A stretch of 64,000 nt of DNA from Doryteuthis pealeii (Eukaryota; Mollusca; Cephalopoda; Myopsida; Loliginidae): positions 76,500,012-76,564,011 of the forward strand of contig CM042152.1 of the NCBI GenBank assembly GCA_023376005.1, in the 5' to 3' direction. Made by a program: the position numbers and the translations under genes. The notes under the pieces were generated by a model. The model was not told the origin of the DNA. It ran no database searches and worked only from the letters and a program-made list of their open reading frames with translations. Positions 1 to 11,479 of this stretch are shown here, piece by piece (position 1 is the first letter of the stretch; every line of letters begins with the position of its first letter).

Positions 1-527
1 GACACATTTTTTTTTACAGCGCTGGATATATTTAAAAAAAAAAAAAAAAAAAAAGCTTCACTGAAGAATTTTCCTTTTACTTCGAAGAGAGTATCAGCCA
101 GCAGCCCTGGGACAGTTATTACACTCCTCTCACCTACTCCAGGCGGCTACAGTATCAGCACGTGCGATCTGACTTCAGCGACTACTAGTAAAGATACGAA
201 TATCGCCACACCATGTGACCTGGATTCCAACTGCAAGGCTACTCAGCAAAATTTTTTTTTGCTACCCCTCAGAAAGTGAAATGTACATCTAAAATGTCCA
301 TTTCCGGATTACGGTATTTGTCTCTCCCAGACTCAAAATGCCGACTTTCAAATTGTCAACTCGACTTCGTGTCTAAAAAGACATTTGACCAGGTCAGCAT
401 TGAAAAATGGAAAAAGGAGACGGTGAATTTCGAGTTTTTTTTTTGTCCACACCACACTTGCCCCATATTTTTTCCACAAACTTTTTACAAATTGTACACT
501 AGTACAAAAAAAATTTTTTAAACAAAA
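1..527. other. unassigned AT-rich DNA at window start
   Basis: A poly-A run lies near 34-54, followed by mixed-composition sequence. Short open frames occur, but none shows a domain or splice context that I recognise. It may be the internal part of the LTR element whose 3' LTR candidate starts at 1128, but I see no pol motif to support that. Confidence 0.4.
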
Positions 528-791
528 GTTGAACCTGAAATGGCTGGTAAAAAACTTTTAACTTTTGTTTCATTTGAAACACCTTTTTAACGATCCCAGT
601 CGTTTTTGGCATTTTGTGCCTACCATTTTACCAGGAATTTCCCAAATTCCTGGCCAAGAGTTGAACCTGAAATGGCTCGTAAAAATACTTTTGACTTTTG
701 TTTCATTTAAAACACCTTTTTAATGATCCCCGTCGTTTTTTTGGCATTTTGTGCCTACCATTTTTCCAGGAGAAAAATTATTCCTAAAGGA
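528..791 (+). repeat. two-copy tandem repeat, period 132 bp
   Basis: The block starting GTTGAACCTGAAATGGCT at 528 starts again at 660. Both copies run through a T-rich stretch to TTTTGTGCCTACCATTTT and an ACCAGG/CCAGG end. The copies differ by scattered substitutions and 1-2 base indels, so this is an old local duplication. Confidence 0.8.
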
Positions 792-1127
792 TAAAAACAG
801 TCCTTATTTCAACTCAGGAATTTGGAAGAAATTGGCCACCACCAAGGAGATTTCTTTAAAATTGTACCCAACCGCATGGTGGACACAGGAACTTTTTCAC
901 ACCGGACTGTAACATGAAAATTCTTTTGTTGTATTTTAAATTACATTCCTGTTTTTTTTCATGCCTTTTTTTGTGGTTTGCTGGAATATATGTTTGCAAA
1001 TTTTATTTCTCTGTTTTTGGAACTTTGAACATTCGAGACTCTGTTTTTTCCTTAAAGGAATACATTTTTTTGTTTGTCTTTTCGTTCTGTAAATTTTTGC
1101 CCAGCCAAAAATTTGAGGGAGAGTATT
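792..1127. other. AT-rich stretch ending in a purine-rich tract
   Basis: No gene is supported here. The last bases before 1128 include the purine run GAGGGAGAG (about 1115-1123). It sits where a polypurine tract would lie if the next feature is a 3' LTR. Confidence 0.35.
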
Positions 1128-1537
1128 TGTAGGCGTTATTTTCGATTTGCCTGGGGAGTTGTCTGCCCGTTTAGATTCGCTGGTTCCCGCTAGGGGCCTT
1201 TGATATTTAAGCGGCTGATTTGAACGTCTCTTTCTCTTTTCCTGTTGCTCGACCTACGAGACACTATGGGCTAGACTCTGGTCTACCCCCTTCTTGTTGG
1301 GGCTTTGGCCCCTTACATTACTGTAAGTGATTTGTACAGCATGGACTATTCCTAGTCTCATGTCTGTTGCTTTTATGTTTATCCTTTTACATGTAACTTC
1401 GTATTACTTATGTATGTATGTTCATGTACACCTCTATGTATTATGTACCCTGTTTATTCTGTGATGTATATAAAATGTTTTGTCTATCAACCTTTGTCGG
1501 AGTTTTATCTTCAAGTATTATCACTTGGAATCTTACA
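1128..1537 (+). mobile_element. candidate LTR (solo or 3' LTR), about 410 bp
   Basis: The segment opens TGTAGGCG and closes ATCTTACA, so it has TG...CA ends with matching TGTA/TACA tips. A purine tract lies just upstream. Inside there is a TATA-like TATTTAAG near 1205, a GC-richer stretch with a CCCC...GGGG foldback (about 1286-1315), and a late TATATAAAATG near 1466. The layout fits an LTR, but no second LTR, primer site or pol gene can be tied to it, so family and completeness are unknown. Confidence 0.35.
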
Positions 1538-1599
1538 AATGTATAAACCTTGCTTACCTATGAACCCTAAATTGGTTTAGGACCATTCTGGAATGTTTG

Positions 1600-1965
1600 A
1601 GGGTTAAACTAACTGAGGTTAAAACTAAGATTGAAAATGAAAAACTAAAAATTTGAAATACCTTGTTAAAATTATCTTTCTGAGAGACTTGGTCAGTTTG
1701 ATAGCTAAAAATTAAGAATTTAAAAAAAATATGCTTATTCATGAGCATAACTTTGAAATGCGAAATAAAAATTATCTGACCTACATACAATGTTGGTTAA
1801 GATATCTAAAAATGAAAAAATGAAAATTATCTTTCTGGCAGATTGGTCAGATATTAAAATTTAAAATACCTTATTAAAAATTATTTCTTAGTTGGATAGT
1901 TAAAAATTCAAAATTGAAAAATTGTGCTTGGTCATTTGAAATTAAAAATTTTCTTCCCGACATAC
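1600..1965. repeat. AT-rich tandem repeat, unit roughly 175-190 bp (left part)
   Basis: Phrases such as CATACAATGTTGGTT, ATCTAAAAATGAAAA and ATGCTTATTCATGAGCATA recur at this spacing. The same phrases appear again from 4890, on the far side of the LINE at 1970-4885. The LINE therefore seems to have inserted into a pre-existing array. Confidence 0.6.
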
Positions 1966-2320
1966 AATGTTGGTTGGTTGGTTGGTTTATTAATTTTAAC
2001 GGCATATCAACCCGTCCAGGGTTATATCATGCCTAGCGGTTGGGTTTTATACATATTGTGTTATTCATATATATACATTTAGTAATTGGTTTTAACAATG
2101 TGTTAGCATTATTGGGAATCATACTGTATGCCATTGATTTGTTTCATGTCTATATTCTATGGTATAATTTTATTTCCCTCAAAAAGGAGAAAATATCCTC
2201 TATGTTAACATTTTCAAATAGGTCCTTCATATTGTTTGCTTTAAAATAATGTTTTCTGATGTGAGCAAAAATCTGCATTCCATCAATAAGTGTTTGATTG
2301 TCAGGGGTGTTTGACATGTT

Positions 2321-2677
2321 TCACATTGTGGTTGTTTGTTCTTGTTTGAGTATATAAGAGTGTGTTAGTTTTGTATGACCAATGCATAATCGGGACATAA
2401 TGACATGTTCCTTTCTAGACTTCCTTAAAGTTGGTCTGCAGCCTCCCAAAGTCGGTTTGATTAGGAAGAGTTTATTGTGGATACAGTTATTCCAGTGTTG
2501 CTGCCATTTTGTATGAAGGAATCTATTAATTTTAGGTTTCAAATCAGTATATGGTATCTGGAACTTGTCAGGGATTAAATCTAGAGCCGATTTAGCTGCA
2601 GAGTCAGCTCTTTCATTCCCCCTCACTCCTATATGACTTGGTATCCAGCATATAATAATCTCCTTAGAGTTAGACAT
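2321..2677 (-). pseudogene. RNase H domain and C-terminus of the I-type LINE ORF2
   Basis: This is the longest open stretch of the element, 118 codons. It carries WIPSHIGVRGNERADSAAK, the conserved RNase H motif with the late His and Asp of the active site. A basic segment follows (RKSRKEHVIMSRLCIGHT), as usual for these elements just before the terminal Cys motif. The frame ends before that motif because of sequence decay. RNase H would remove RNA from the cDNA hybrid during target-primed reverse transcription. Confidence 0.85.
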
Positions 2678-3689
2678 TGATTCTAATCTATTCAGGAGCT
2701 TAATGATGAGAGGGTCTTCCAGTTTTTTTATTTCTTAATGATAGTAGGACTGAGAGCGAGTCTGAAAAGATGATATATTTTGTGTGTTTATTTTCAGAGA
2801 TGATGTCAAGTGCTATATCTATTGCACGGGTTTCAGCTGAAAAAATGGAACTTTCGTTTGGAAGGGCTTTTCTTACAATTTTTTTATTTAAAATAGCTGC
2901 ACATGCCGTTTTGTCATTGTCCTTAGAGCCATCTGTAAAGATGTGGAGGTGGTTGGGTAGCGTTCTAGAACATTGTGGAATTTGTCTTGGTAAGTGCTAG
3001 GATGGGTTTGTTTTAGGAAGTTCACTTAGCTCAAGGATCACTTTAGGTTTTTTAATGATCCAAGGTGGTGTTTTGGTATGATGGTTTTATGGATATTTGT
3101 GAGAGGAATTCTAGATTCTTTAAGGATATGTTCCATCCGGAGACCAAAAGGTTTTATTGATTTTTCTTTTTTTTCAAAACATTCTTTGTATCCTTGGTTG
3201 AAGGTGCAGTCATAAGCTGGGTTGGATGGGCAGGATTTGAGTTTTGTGTAGTATTTGCAAGGCTAGTTTTTCGCATCTTAGCTTGTAGGGGTGCCTCATA
3301 AGCCTCTACATATAGGCTGTCAACTGGAGAAGTTCTGAAGGCCCCTATGACTTGCCTTAAGCCTTCATGGTGTTACTGAGTTGAGCTCTTTGAGGTAAGA
3401 CCTCCTAGCAATCCATATACAAAGCAAGCATAGTCAAGTTGGGAACGGATTAGTGATCTGTATAGTTTAAGTAGTGTTTGTTGATCGCTCCCCATTCAGT
3501 ATGGCAACTACTCGTAATAGTTGTTGGGCTCTGGTACATTTATTTTTAAATGTTTATGTGTGGGATGAAAGTTAATTTTTTATCGAATATAACTCCCAGG
3601 AAATTTATTGATCAACAACAGGTATTTCACTTTCCTCAAGTTTGATGTAGGGTCATTGTGCATTTCTTAAGGAACAGAAATGCACACAT

Positions 3690-4870
3690 TGAGTTTTGGT
3701 CTTTGAAAATTTAAAGCCGTTGTCTGTTGCCCATTTGTTCATTTGTTGAGGCCCATCTGTAATTGGCGTTCTATTTTGTGGATATCTGTGGATCTATAGC
3801 AAATGACAAGGTCATCAACATAGGAGCGCAGTTGATTATAGGATTGAGGCTATTTATTATATTATTTATTTTTAATGGAGAAGAGGTTACTGATAGGATA
3901 CTTTCTTTTTGTGGGCTGCCTTCTTCTTGAGTTTGGAGGTCAGAAAAAGTGGATCCCACACGTACCCTGAATTTCTATTGGAGAGGAAGTTTTTATAAAT
4001 AGCGCAGCCTTCCCGTAACCCTAATCGTACATGTCTTTCATGACACCATACCTCCAAGTAGTGTCATATGCCTTCTCCTAGGTCAAAAAAGACTGCACTA
4101 CATGTTGTTTTTTTATATATGCTTCCCTGATTGGTCTCTAGTCGGATCAGATGGTCTATTGTACCTCTCTTTTTTCGGAACCTGTCTGGAGGTTTGTAAT
4201 TAGTTATTTGCTTCTAGATACCATGTCAGCCTTTGTTGATCATCCGCTCCCATTGTCTTGCAGAGGCAGCTTGTCAAGGCGATGGGTCGGTAATTGTGGA
4301 TTAGTGGTGTCTTTGACCAAGTTTTGGGAATGGGTATATTTGTTGCTGTCTCATGTTTCTGGGATGTGTTACTTTTCCAAATATGATTATAATGTTTAGG
4401 GACATCTGAGAGATTCTTCTGGTACGTTTTTTAAAAATTCATTGTGAATCTCATCAGGACCCGACAGCTGTATTGTGTGATTTGTTATGAGTCATTAAGT
4501 TCTGCTATTTGTGAAAGGCTTTGTTGTAATCTTCAGAATTTTTGAAGTAAAAGTTTATGTTTCTTTCTGCAATTGTTTTGGTTTTTTGGAATTTTTTGTT
4601 GGTTTGACGGAAGAATTTTTGAAGGTTAGCAAGTAAATCGGCAATAGCCTTTTTTGTTGTTACTTTTTCATTTCTTATGAGAGGTGGTTTAATGGACTTG
4701 TTTTTCTTTCCCCTATTTTTCTGATCATGTCCACACTGTTTTTTAATGTGGAGGAGGCATTTAGTTTATTTTCGTAATTTTTCCATGAGTTCTTTTAGCT
4801 TCTTTAATTGTTTTCTTTGCCTTTGCTCGATAGAAATTTGAATGAATTAGATTGGGGTTGTGGGTTCAGT
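3690..4870 (-). pseudogene. reverse transcriptase region of the I-type LINE, frameshifted
   Basis: Minus-strand reading gives LSGPDEIHNEFLKNVPEE (about 4403-4468), the start of the palm region. Further downstream it gives LRSYVDDLVICYRSTDI with the YVDD box at 3811-3822. Upstream, SIKPPLIRNEKVTTKKA (about 4640-4690) is the usual linker between endonuclease and RT. These pieces lie in different frames with stops between them, so no active enzyme can be made. Confidence 0.8.
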
Positions 4871-4885
4871 TTGGAATTTTCGTAG

Positions 4886-5458
4886 AGCACTAAAAATGAA
4901 AAATGAAAATTATCTTTCTAACCATACTGGTCAGTTAGATAGCTAGAAAATTAAAATACAAAAAAAAAAATATGCTTAATTATGAGCATATTTTGAAATT
5001 CGAAATTAAAAATTATCTTACCACATACAGAGTTGTTTAAGATACCTAAAAATGAAAGTTTGATTCTGGTCGTTCGACCATTTATGAGAATATTAAAAAT
5101 CTGAATTTAATGTCTTCCCAACACGCTAGTTGGTTAGCTATTCTTAAGCTAAAAATAAAATAAAAGTCAGCGTGCATAACTCTACCCGTTAGCTTCCCTA
5201 AAATGTAAATAAATCATAAAAATAAAATGAATTTTTTAAAATCCACTTCCAACTCTAAGGGTGGCTAGGATAGCTAAAATGAAAAAACAAATTTTGAGTG
5301 AATTTGAACTCTTAAATAAATTACTTGGAAAAAAACCAAAACAAATTTTTCGTCCTGAATACAAAAAATATATATTCGAAAAATACAATGAATGTGTCAT
5401 ATGCAATAAAATTGTTGCAAATTTTAATGGTATTTGCCTACGAGACTATGCTAGTTAT
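4886..5458. repeat. AT-rich tandem repeat (right part) and unassigned AT-rich DNA
   Basis: 4890-5110 repeats the phrases seen at 1600-1965. From 5110 to the gap the sequence is AT-rich. An open frame starting at 5261 has a lysine-rich, low-complexity translation and no recognisable domain, and it runs into the N gap, so I do not call it a gene. Confidence 0.5.
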
Positions 5459-5558
5459 NNNNNNNNNNNNNNNNNNNNNNNNNNNNNNNNNNNNNNNNNN
5501 NNNNNNNNNNNNNNNNNNNNNNNNNNNNNNNNNNNNNNNNNNNNNNNNNNNNNNNNNN
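5459..5558. other. scaffold gap of exactly 100 N
   Basis: One hundred N bases, a common placeholder length for a gap of unknown size. The left arm of the giant palindrome starts at the first base after it. Confidence 0.99.
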
Positions 5559-5830
5559 AACATGCTGGATGTTTTTATGGGTGCTTTGTCTGATCAAGAC
5601 AAATAACTTTAGTTTAAAATTTTTCTACTGAGACAATATTCAAGTTTGGAGATGAAGCTAAGGTTACTACAAACTAAGAAGGTAAAATTTCCAGCAGTGA
5701 TTGGCAGAAGAAAAAGGTTATGATTGAGTCCCATATAGTGAATAATGAAATTCCATTGCGTATGAGTAAAACCTCTAGAAAAAGCTGGAATTTATTAAAA
5801 ATTTTATGTCATGGAACTACAAGGCTGTAG
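5559..5830 (+). pseudogene. left-arm copy of retroelement protease fragment
   Basis: Mirror of the fragment at 31860-32230, but cut at the gap so the active-site segment is missing. The translated phrases around FKFGDEAK and ESHIVNNEIPL are recognisable, with indels. Confidence 0.6.
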
Positions 5831-5899
5831 CTGAAGAAAGCAACATAACAGATGGATCTGATTGCACATGTAACAGCAGAATTCCTTGAAATCTGCAGA

Positions 5900-6790
5900 A
5901 AAAAGTGTTGGAAGACCCTAGCATTGGAATTCGGGCTTTATCACATGAATTGAATGTTTCAGCCTCTACCATTAAGCTTGCACTCAATGAAGACCTTCGT
6001 CTACTATACAAGCGCTGCAGAGGTCAACTTGCTCCTAGGAAAGGCCCGTAAAAAAGTATCAGACAAAAGGCGAAGAAACTTCTGAGCAAAGTGAAACATC
6101 CTGCTAAACCACAAACATCGTTGCTTTTCCAATGAGAAAAACTTTTTGCTAAATCAAAAGCACAACAAGCAGAATAACAGATGGCTTGCATACAAATCAA
6201 AGGACACTTCTTGTGTAATGCAGACTAAATTTCCCAAACTGTTTTCGGTATGTGCGTCTTCTGGAGTGGTAATGCATTTTTTAAGAGGTATCAGGTTGAA
6301 TTTCAGATGCCTATGGTGAGTTTCTAAACACTGTGTCAAGTCATGGATAACGAAGGGTAAGCCAATGGTAGGCCATATGTATGCAGCAGGTCGGCCCCCC
6401 AACCCACACCTCTGGGAAAATAAAAAATGGCCAAATTTTTACGACTACACCAGTCGCTATGTTTGGGCTCCGAACTCCCCAGATATTTAAACCCCATGGA
6501 TTATTATGTAGGGCACTGTTGAGAAAGGACACAAATCGCTTACCAGTACTACAAAAAGCCCAGTTAATCAATAGAATTAAGTAGTTTTTGAGATCCTTCC
6601 AGGGAAACTGACATCAGCTTGCTTCCAGCGTTTCCAGAGCAGGTTAAGCTCGATCATGCTAATGGCAGTTATTTTGAGTGGAAACTTGTTGACAGTTGTG
6701 TAATTTCCATGCCTGTTGAATTTGTTACAATCAATTGTAGTTATCACTTTTTCTTGTTCCTTATGAAACTGTCAAATTTCTCCTAACACC
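5900..6790 (+). pseudogene. left-arm copy of mariner/Tc1 transposase
   Basis: Mirror of 30892-31800. The N-terminal helix-turn-helix region (GIRALSHELNVSASTIKLAL) reads at 5928-5987 and the late SPDI/PMDY region around 6475-6510, with frameshifts between. The 3' terminal inverted repeat ends near 6790 (...AACACCCTGTA). This copy has more indels than the right-arm one. Confidence 0.75.
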
Positions 6791-7129
6791 CTGTATATAC
6801 GACGGATCATACACCAGAGAGTGTCTTGCCATTCAACTGTTTTTGACAACTACAACCGTGGTCGCATAAGTAAATATTGATGACAGTCAATCTTAGGACA
6901 CCTGAGCAACATTAAGCGACCTACCTCAGAATCCAACACTCCTTCATACGGCAAATCCAAACCAAACAGAGATATCATTCCAGGACAGATCCATAGAGAT
7001 CTTAAGTTCTGCATTACAAGACAGAAAAACTAGATCGAAACTACACAACGGATTTGGCTGTGTGTACTTTTTGAACAAATCCTGGAGCAGAAAGTGACAA
7101 AAACAACTATCCAGCCAACTAACCTCCTA

Positions 7130-7330
7130 TCACACAAACCATCCAAGTGAGACAAAACAAGACATGCTGGACACAGCTGGAGAAACAGACGAACTTATAT
7201 GTGGCATTCCTACACATGGACACACCAGTGTTTTGCTGACAGCAAAGACTTGCTTTGTGCAGACACTTGAATGCAAATTAAGACTCTTGCCAGGAGTACA
7301 AGATAAGTCAAGAGAATGTGCTGCTAGCAT
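7130..7330 (+). pseudogene. left-arm copy of a LINE ORF C-terminus
   Basis: Mirror of 30359-30629. Phrases such as CWTQLEKQ-like, DELICGIPTHGHTS and LLCADTEC are read in shifting frames. They resemble the C-terminal region that follows the RT in many mollusc RTE-like LINEs. Confidence 0.5.
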
Positions 7331-7409
7331 GCACTTAATAATGGATGACTTACTAATAAAAAAAAAAAACAAGATGAACATCCTCTATTCCATCGCTATT
7401 TCATAATTT

Positions 7410-8200
7410 TGTTCAAGTTGACAGCTTCATTTCGAGACGCTCAAGAAATTCAATTTCTTTAATACAAATCTAAGCGAAAGTATTCACTTTATGAAACGAC
7501 CAAAGAAATTTTATCAAGATCTGTCAAACTGTTCTTTAAGTGATACACTGGAAAAGGACTGAAATACTAAACGAGAGTAGAATGGTTAAGATGAAATTGA
7601 TAATAGCTACTTTCAGTTAGAGGAATAAATTACCTAGAAAAATTGCAAAATTACAAAATGTCAAATTTATTTAAAAATCTTGATAATAAACAGACATGTT
7701 TTTTTTTTCATAAATACATAGATATTAAAATTTCGAATATCATTTATGGTTAATTTAACCAAGTCTACCTTATGGAAGAGCTTGCCCACTTCTCACCCAT
7801 GACATCTTGATCAGATTATAAAAGGGGGGGGGGGCAAATTTTTTGATAGGGTGGAAGGTTTTAAAAAGTTTTGGGGGGGAATAGATTGAAAATAAGTGAT
7901 GAGGAAAGTGTTGCATTTTGGTTTTTAGCAGTTAGATTACTGATATACTACTGAAACGGATGTGGCTTGGCATTGAACATCTTAGAAGCTCTTTTTTAAG
8001 GGCTTTGATATTTTTCCTTACAAAATTATTATAAAGAAAGATGGTTTGGTAACTTCACAGAGATGGCAGCCTTGAATTTTTAACACCATTAATAGATATG
8101 GCAACCAAATTGTAACATGTTTGTTCTTTTTGTCACCGGAATCAAATGATATGAAGTTTTGTTTTTGGAAAACTTTCAAAATTACCATGAATGAACTTTG
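7410..8200. other. AT-rich stretch, no gene seen (left arm)
   Basis: Mirror of about 29530-30320. It holds a G-run near 7826 and homopolymer stretches. No exon, ribozyme or element end could be supported. Confidence 0.5.
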
Positions 8201-8204
8201 TATT

Positions 8205-8372
8205 ATTTAACGTTTTCAGACTATTGTCCTCATCTTTATTTTATGCACACCACTTTTCAGTCCATGTGACCTCTTGTGACCTCAGGACCTTCATGCCAAA
8301 TTCAGGAGTGTATACAAACAATAAAGATTGGAGGACAACAATCTGAAAAATCTAAAAATACAAATTATCAAT
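8205..8372. repeat. left-arm copy of Penelope-tail foldback
   Basis: Mirror of 29357-29527: two inverted copies of a tail of the type ...AAAGATGAGGACAATAGTCTGA... around a short spacer. Confidence 0.6.
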
Positions 8373-8639
8373 CCTCATCTCATAAAGGGTCAGACCAAAT
8401 AACAAGAACATATAGTTTGGCACAAGGCCATAAGTAGGTGGGTGTCACCCAGTGGGATCTTACACACTACTCAGCAATAATTTATCTTCTGTTGTCTTTT
8501 TGTTCTGCAATTATTCCATTTCTCCAAAAAAAGAAATTCAAGTTTCATTGTAATTACAAATATATAGAATCTTTGTTGTTTGGATCTGTGAAATATTCTA
8601 CACAAGATAGCGGGGAGGAGGGGAACAAATAATATTGAT

Positions 8640-9236
8640 GAAGAGATAATGGTATTTTGTTTAAACATAAGGCCTGATATTACAGGCTGAGCTGTATTTT
8701 ACTATAGATTATAACTCCAATATTTCTGGCTCTGTCTATTGATAATAAAAAGCTAATATGATGACAATTAACAGTCTATCTTTAAAGATCCAAACAGATA
8801 GCTAAAAAAGGAGAAAAAGAAAAAAGAAAAGATGTCTTAAATTTCAAAGGATTCAATAACCCTTGAAAGTTAATTTTCTAATTTTTTTATATTTTAAATC
8901 ATGTCAGACACTAATAATAAAAAACATTTAATAACTCACAGCCTTTCTTGATTGAATAAATTCTTAAACAAAGATAACATGTGACCTGGAGTGAAACTGT
9001 TGCTTTATGTGATTTGTTTTTTGTGCCTCAGGTACAGATTATCTGATGCTAAAGTTTCAAAAGTTAAGCACCTTAGAGATTGAAGATATGTCTGAAGATA
9101 AAGCCTGTTAGGAAATGTTGCTAAAATGTAAGGGAATGGAATCAAATTATATATATTATTATATATAAGGCCTGGGGAAATTGCTGACTAAAATATACAG
9201 ATTTGAAAATGAAGATAAGAGAGTGAATATTTTAGG
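8640..9236. other. AT-rich stretch, no gene seen (left arm)
   Basis: Mirror of about 28480-29070. No coding or structural feature was recognised. Confidence 0.45.
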
Positions 9237-9430
9237 CAGTGATCTCAACCAGGGCGCCAAGGGCCAACTGGGAACAGATAACATTTTGGTTCCAGGCAAG
9301 CCAAAAAACATTCAATCATAAAATACAATGGGATTTTAAAACTGAATGGCTATGGGAGCGAGTCCACCAGAGTTAAAAAGAAATCAAACAGTTGGGGACA
9401 TAAGTAAAAAAAAAAGGTTGAAAATCACTG
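9237..9430. mobile_element. left-arm copy of hAT-type MITE
   Basis: Inverted ends CAGTGATCTCAACC and GGTTGAAAATCACTG bound the unit. See the right-arm copy at 28282-28479, where the target duplication is clearer. Confidence 0.8.
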
Positions 9431-11479
9431 CTTTTAGAATTAATGGCAAAAAGATTCTTCTTGGAACTCAAAACATTTGAATATAAAAAGTCTTCATATT
9501 TTGTGTTGGAATTTGAGACCATTTCCATGAAATGATCATTCCTGTTTACTTGAAGACTTGAAGAAATGTAAAAATGGAGTTCCAGTTCAACCCGATAATT
9601 TCAATATCCTGATTTTTGCTCTCTGCAATCTCTTCCATTTATTAACCTCTTTCTCTAATTTCTGCGTGCCTGTAATTTCAGGCCATTTTTTAATATATTC
9701 TGTAATCTCTTTCTCTTGACTGTGCTTATTTCAAGATCTTGAATTTTGTTCACAAGAACTCAAATGGCGCCGATCCTAAAAAAAAAAAAAACAAAGCAAA
9801 AACATATAACACATGCGATTGTATAAAAACATTTACTCTTAACATTCTGTTGAGAATTTTCTAAGTCCACAGCCCCATTTCTATAAGGATTTATCAAGTA
9901 AATGGCTAAAAATGGTTTTCAGTAAGTTACCTGTTATTCCCTTAAATCAAAGACTTCTAAATAGTTTTAATATACATTTAAACAAAGCTATCAATTTGGG
10001 TAATTAGGAAAATGATGTGACTTCCGACCAGGCCAAATGAGGCGGTATAGGAGTCAAGAGTTAAAATTAAATGGCGTTCATTGATAATAGTTGTTGGTGC
10101 GATTTTAAGCATGTCAACCTCTGTTGGGTGATTTTTGCTGAAGACATTTTGTTGATTCAGTCTTGATGGTACTGCAATGTTTTTTAAAAAGCATTTTCTT
10201 CTATTTAACCTATATATGGAAACCCGAACAGTATACCACTTCCAGGTCAGAAGGACCCGAGAGTAATATGATGAAGTGATACACCACATTCCCCAGAGCT
10301 CCCAGAATTAGAACTTTGTTTAAATCAGATGATGAGTTTACATCATACCCAGGAAATGAAGACCCTCAGTCATCGCCTTCTAACACATATATTATAAAAA
10401 AGTTTGGGAAAAAAGTGGGTCATGAAAGCTCCTGATTATGACAAGAAGATCCAGAGTTTTATAAGAAACATCTGAAGAAGCCAAGAGGGCACATTGGCTG
10501 GAAACATTTGTGCATTTTAAACAATAAAGAGGAAGACAACAGTCCACAAAATTAAAATAATACAAAGTAAAAAATAGTTTTTTAAAAGCTGCTCTCATTA
10601 ATCTAATACCTAAAAAATTTGGATGGTTGGTTTGTATGCCATGTCAATTCCTCATTGGTTATGGCAAAAAGTGTATCTTTACAAATAAGTCAATTCTGAT
10701 TCAAGAGGTTTCCTTCTCCTAGCCTGGTTGCTGTACCAAGATTTAAAGTGCTCAGTCAGCCCATCTTTGATACATTCCTTTTCTGCTATCGATTGAATTT
10801 ACTTTTTTCTTAACTATTCTAGACAAGCAGCCAAAATAATTTTATTACTATAAAACAATCATGTTGATTGCTTTTTGTTTTTTAAAAAAACTCTTAAATC
10901 AACAAGAAATAAACAAAATGTTTCAGAAAAACAGCTTAATTGCTGCAGGAATTTTGCTATTCGTAACTGTGAATTTAGTTGGAGACACAAATCAATCATT
11001 GATGTCAAATAATTTGCTCCTTTTGTTGAATAGCCATATTCAAGATTGAAAGCTAAAATATTACACTCTTTGCCTGTTTCTTTGTATTCATTTCCATATT
11101 ATATATATATATATATATATATAAACTAATTACATGACTGAGAAAAAAAATGGATTGTAGAATTAATTACAATCAATAAATGTCACAAATATAATATAAG
11201 CATATTATACAGAAAATTACAATATTTCATATTATTAATGATTGCTTTTTTTATTTATGTTTTAATTTCTTTATATTTATTTGGCAAATTGAAAAAGAAA
11301 TTTGTTGGATAAACAAAATGCATTTAATGAATTCATTTCTTATTTTGAACTTTATCAGAATTTGTTTTTAGTAAAAAAAAAAACAAAAAAAAATGGGTGT
11401 ATATATTTATCAAATCTGAATTTGAACTGAAACAATTGACATTATTCCAATTTCTTGTTACTTTATTATTTTGTTTTAG

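Larger units (their letters stand above)
1970..4885 (-). mobile_element. decayed I-type non-LTR retrotransposon (LINE)
   Basis: Read on the minus strand, this element has an RT region with a YVDD catalytic box, then an RNase H domain, then a 3' UTR ending in an (AACC)n-type tail (TTGG repeats on the plus strand at about 1970-1985). RT followed by RNase H in one ORF is typical of I-superfamily LINEs. The 5' end, with the endonuclease, is missing: homology fades near 4885 where the AT-rich array resumes. Many frameshifts break the frame, so the copy is dead. A second, shorter copy of the same family lies in each palindrome arm (12770-13260 and 24490-24985). Confidence 0.85.

Noticed and set aside
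5261..5606. Open frame running into the N gap
   Set aside because: The translation is lysine-rich and low in complexity, half of it is unknown sequence, and no domain or splice context supports it.
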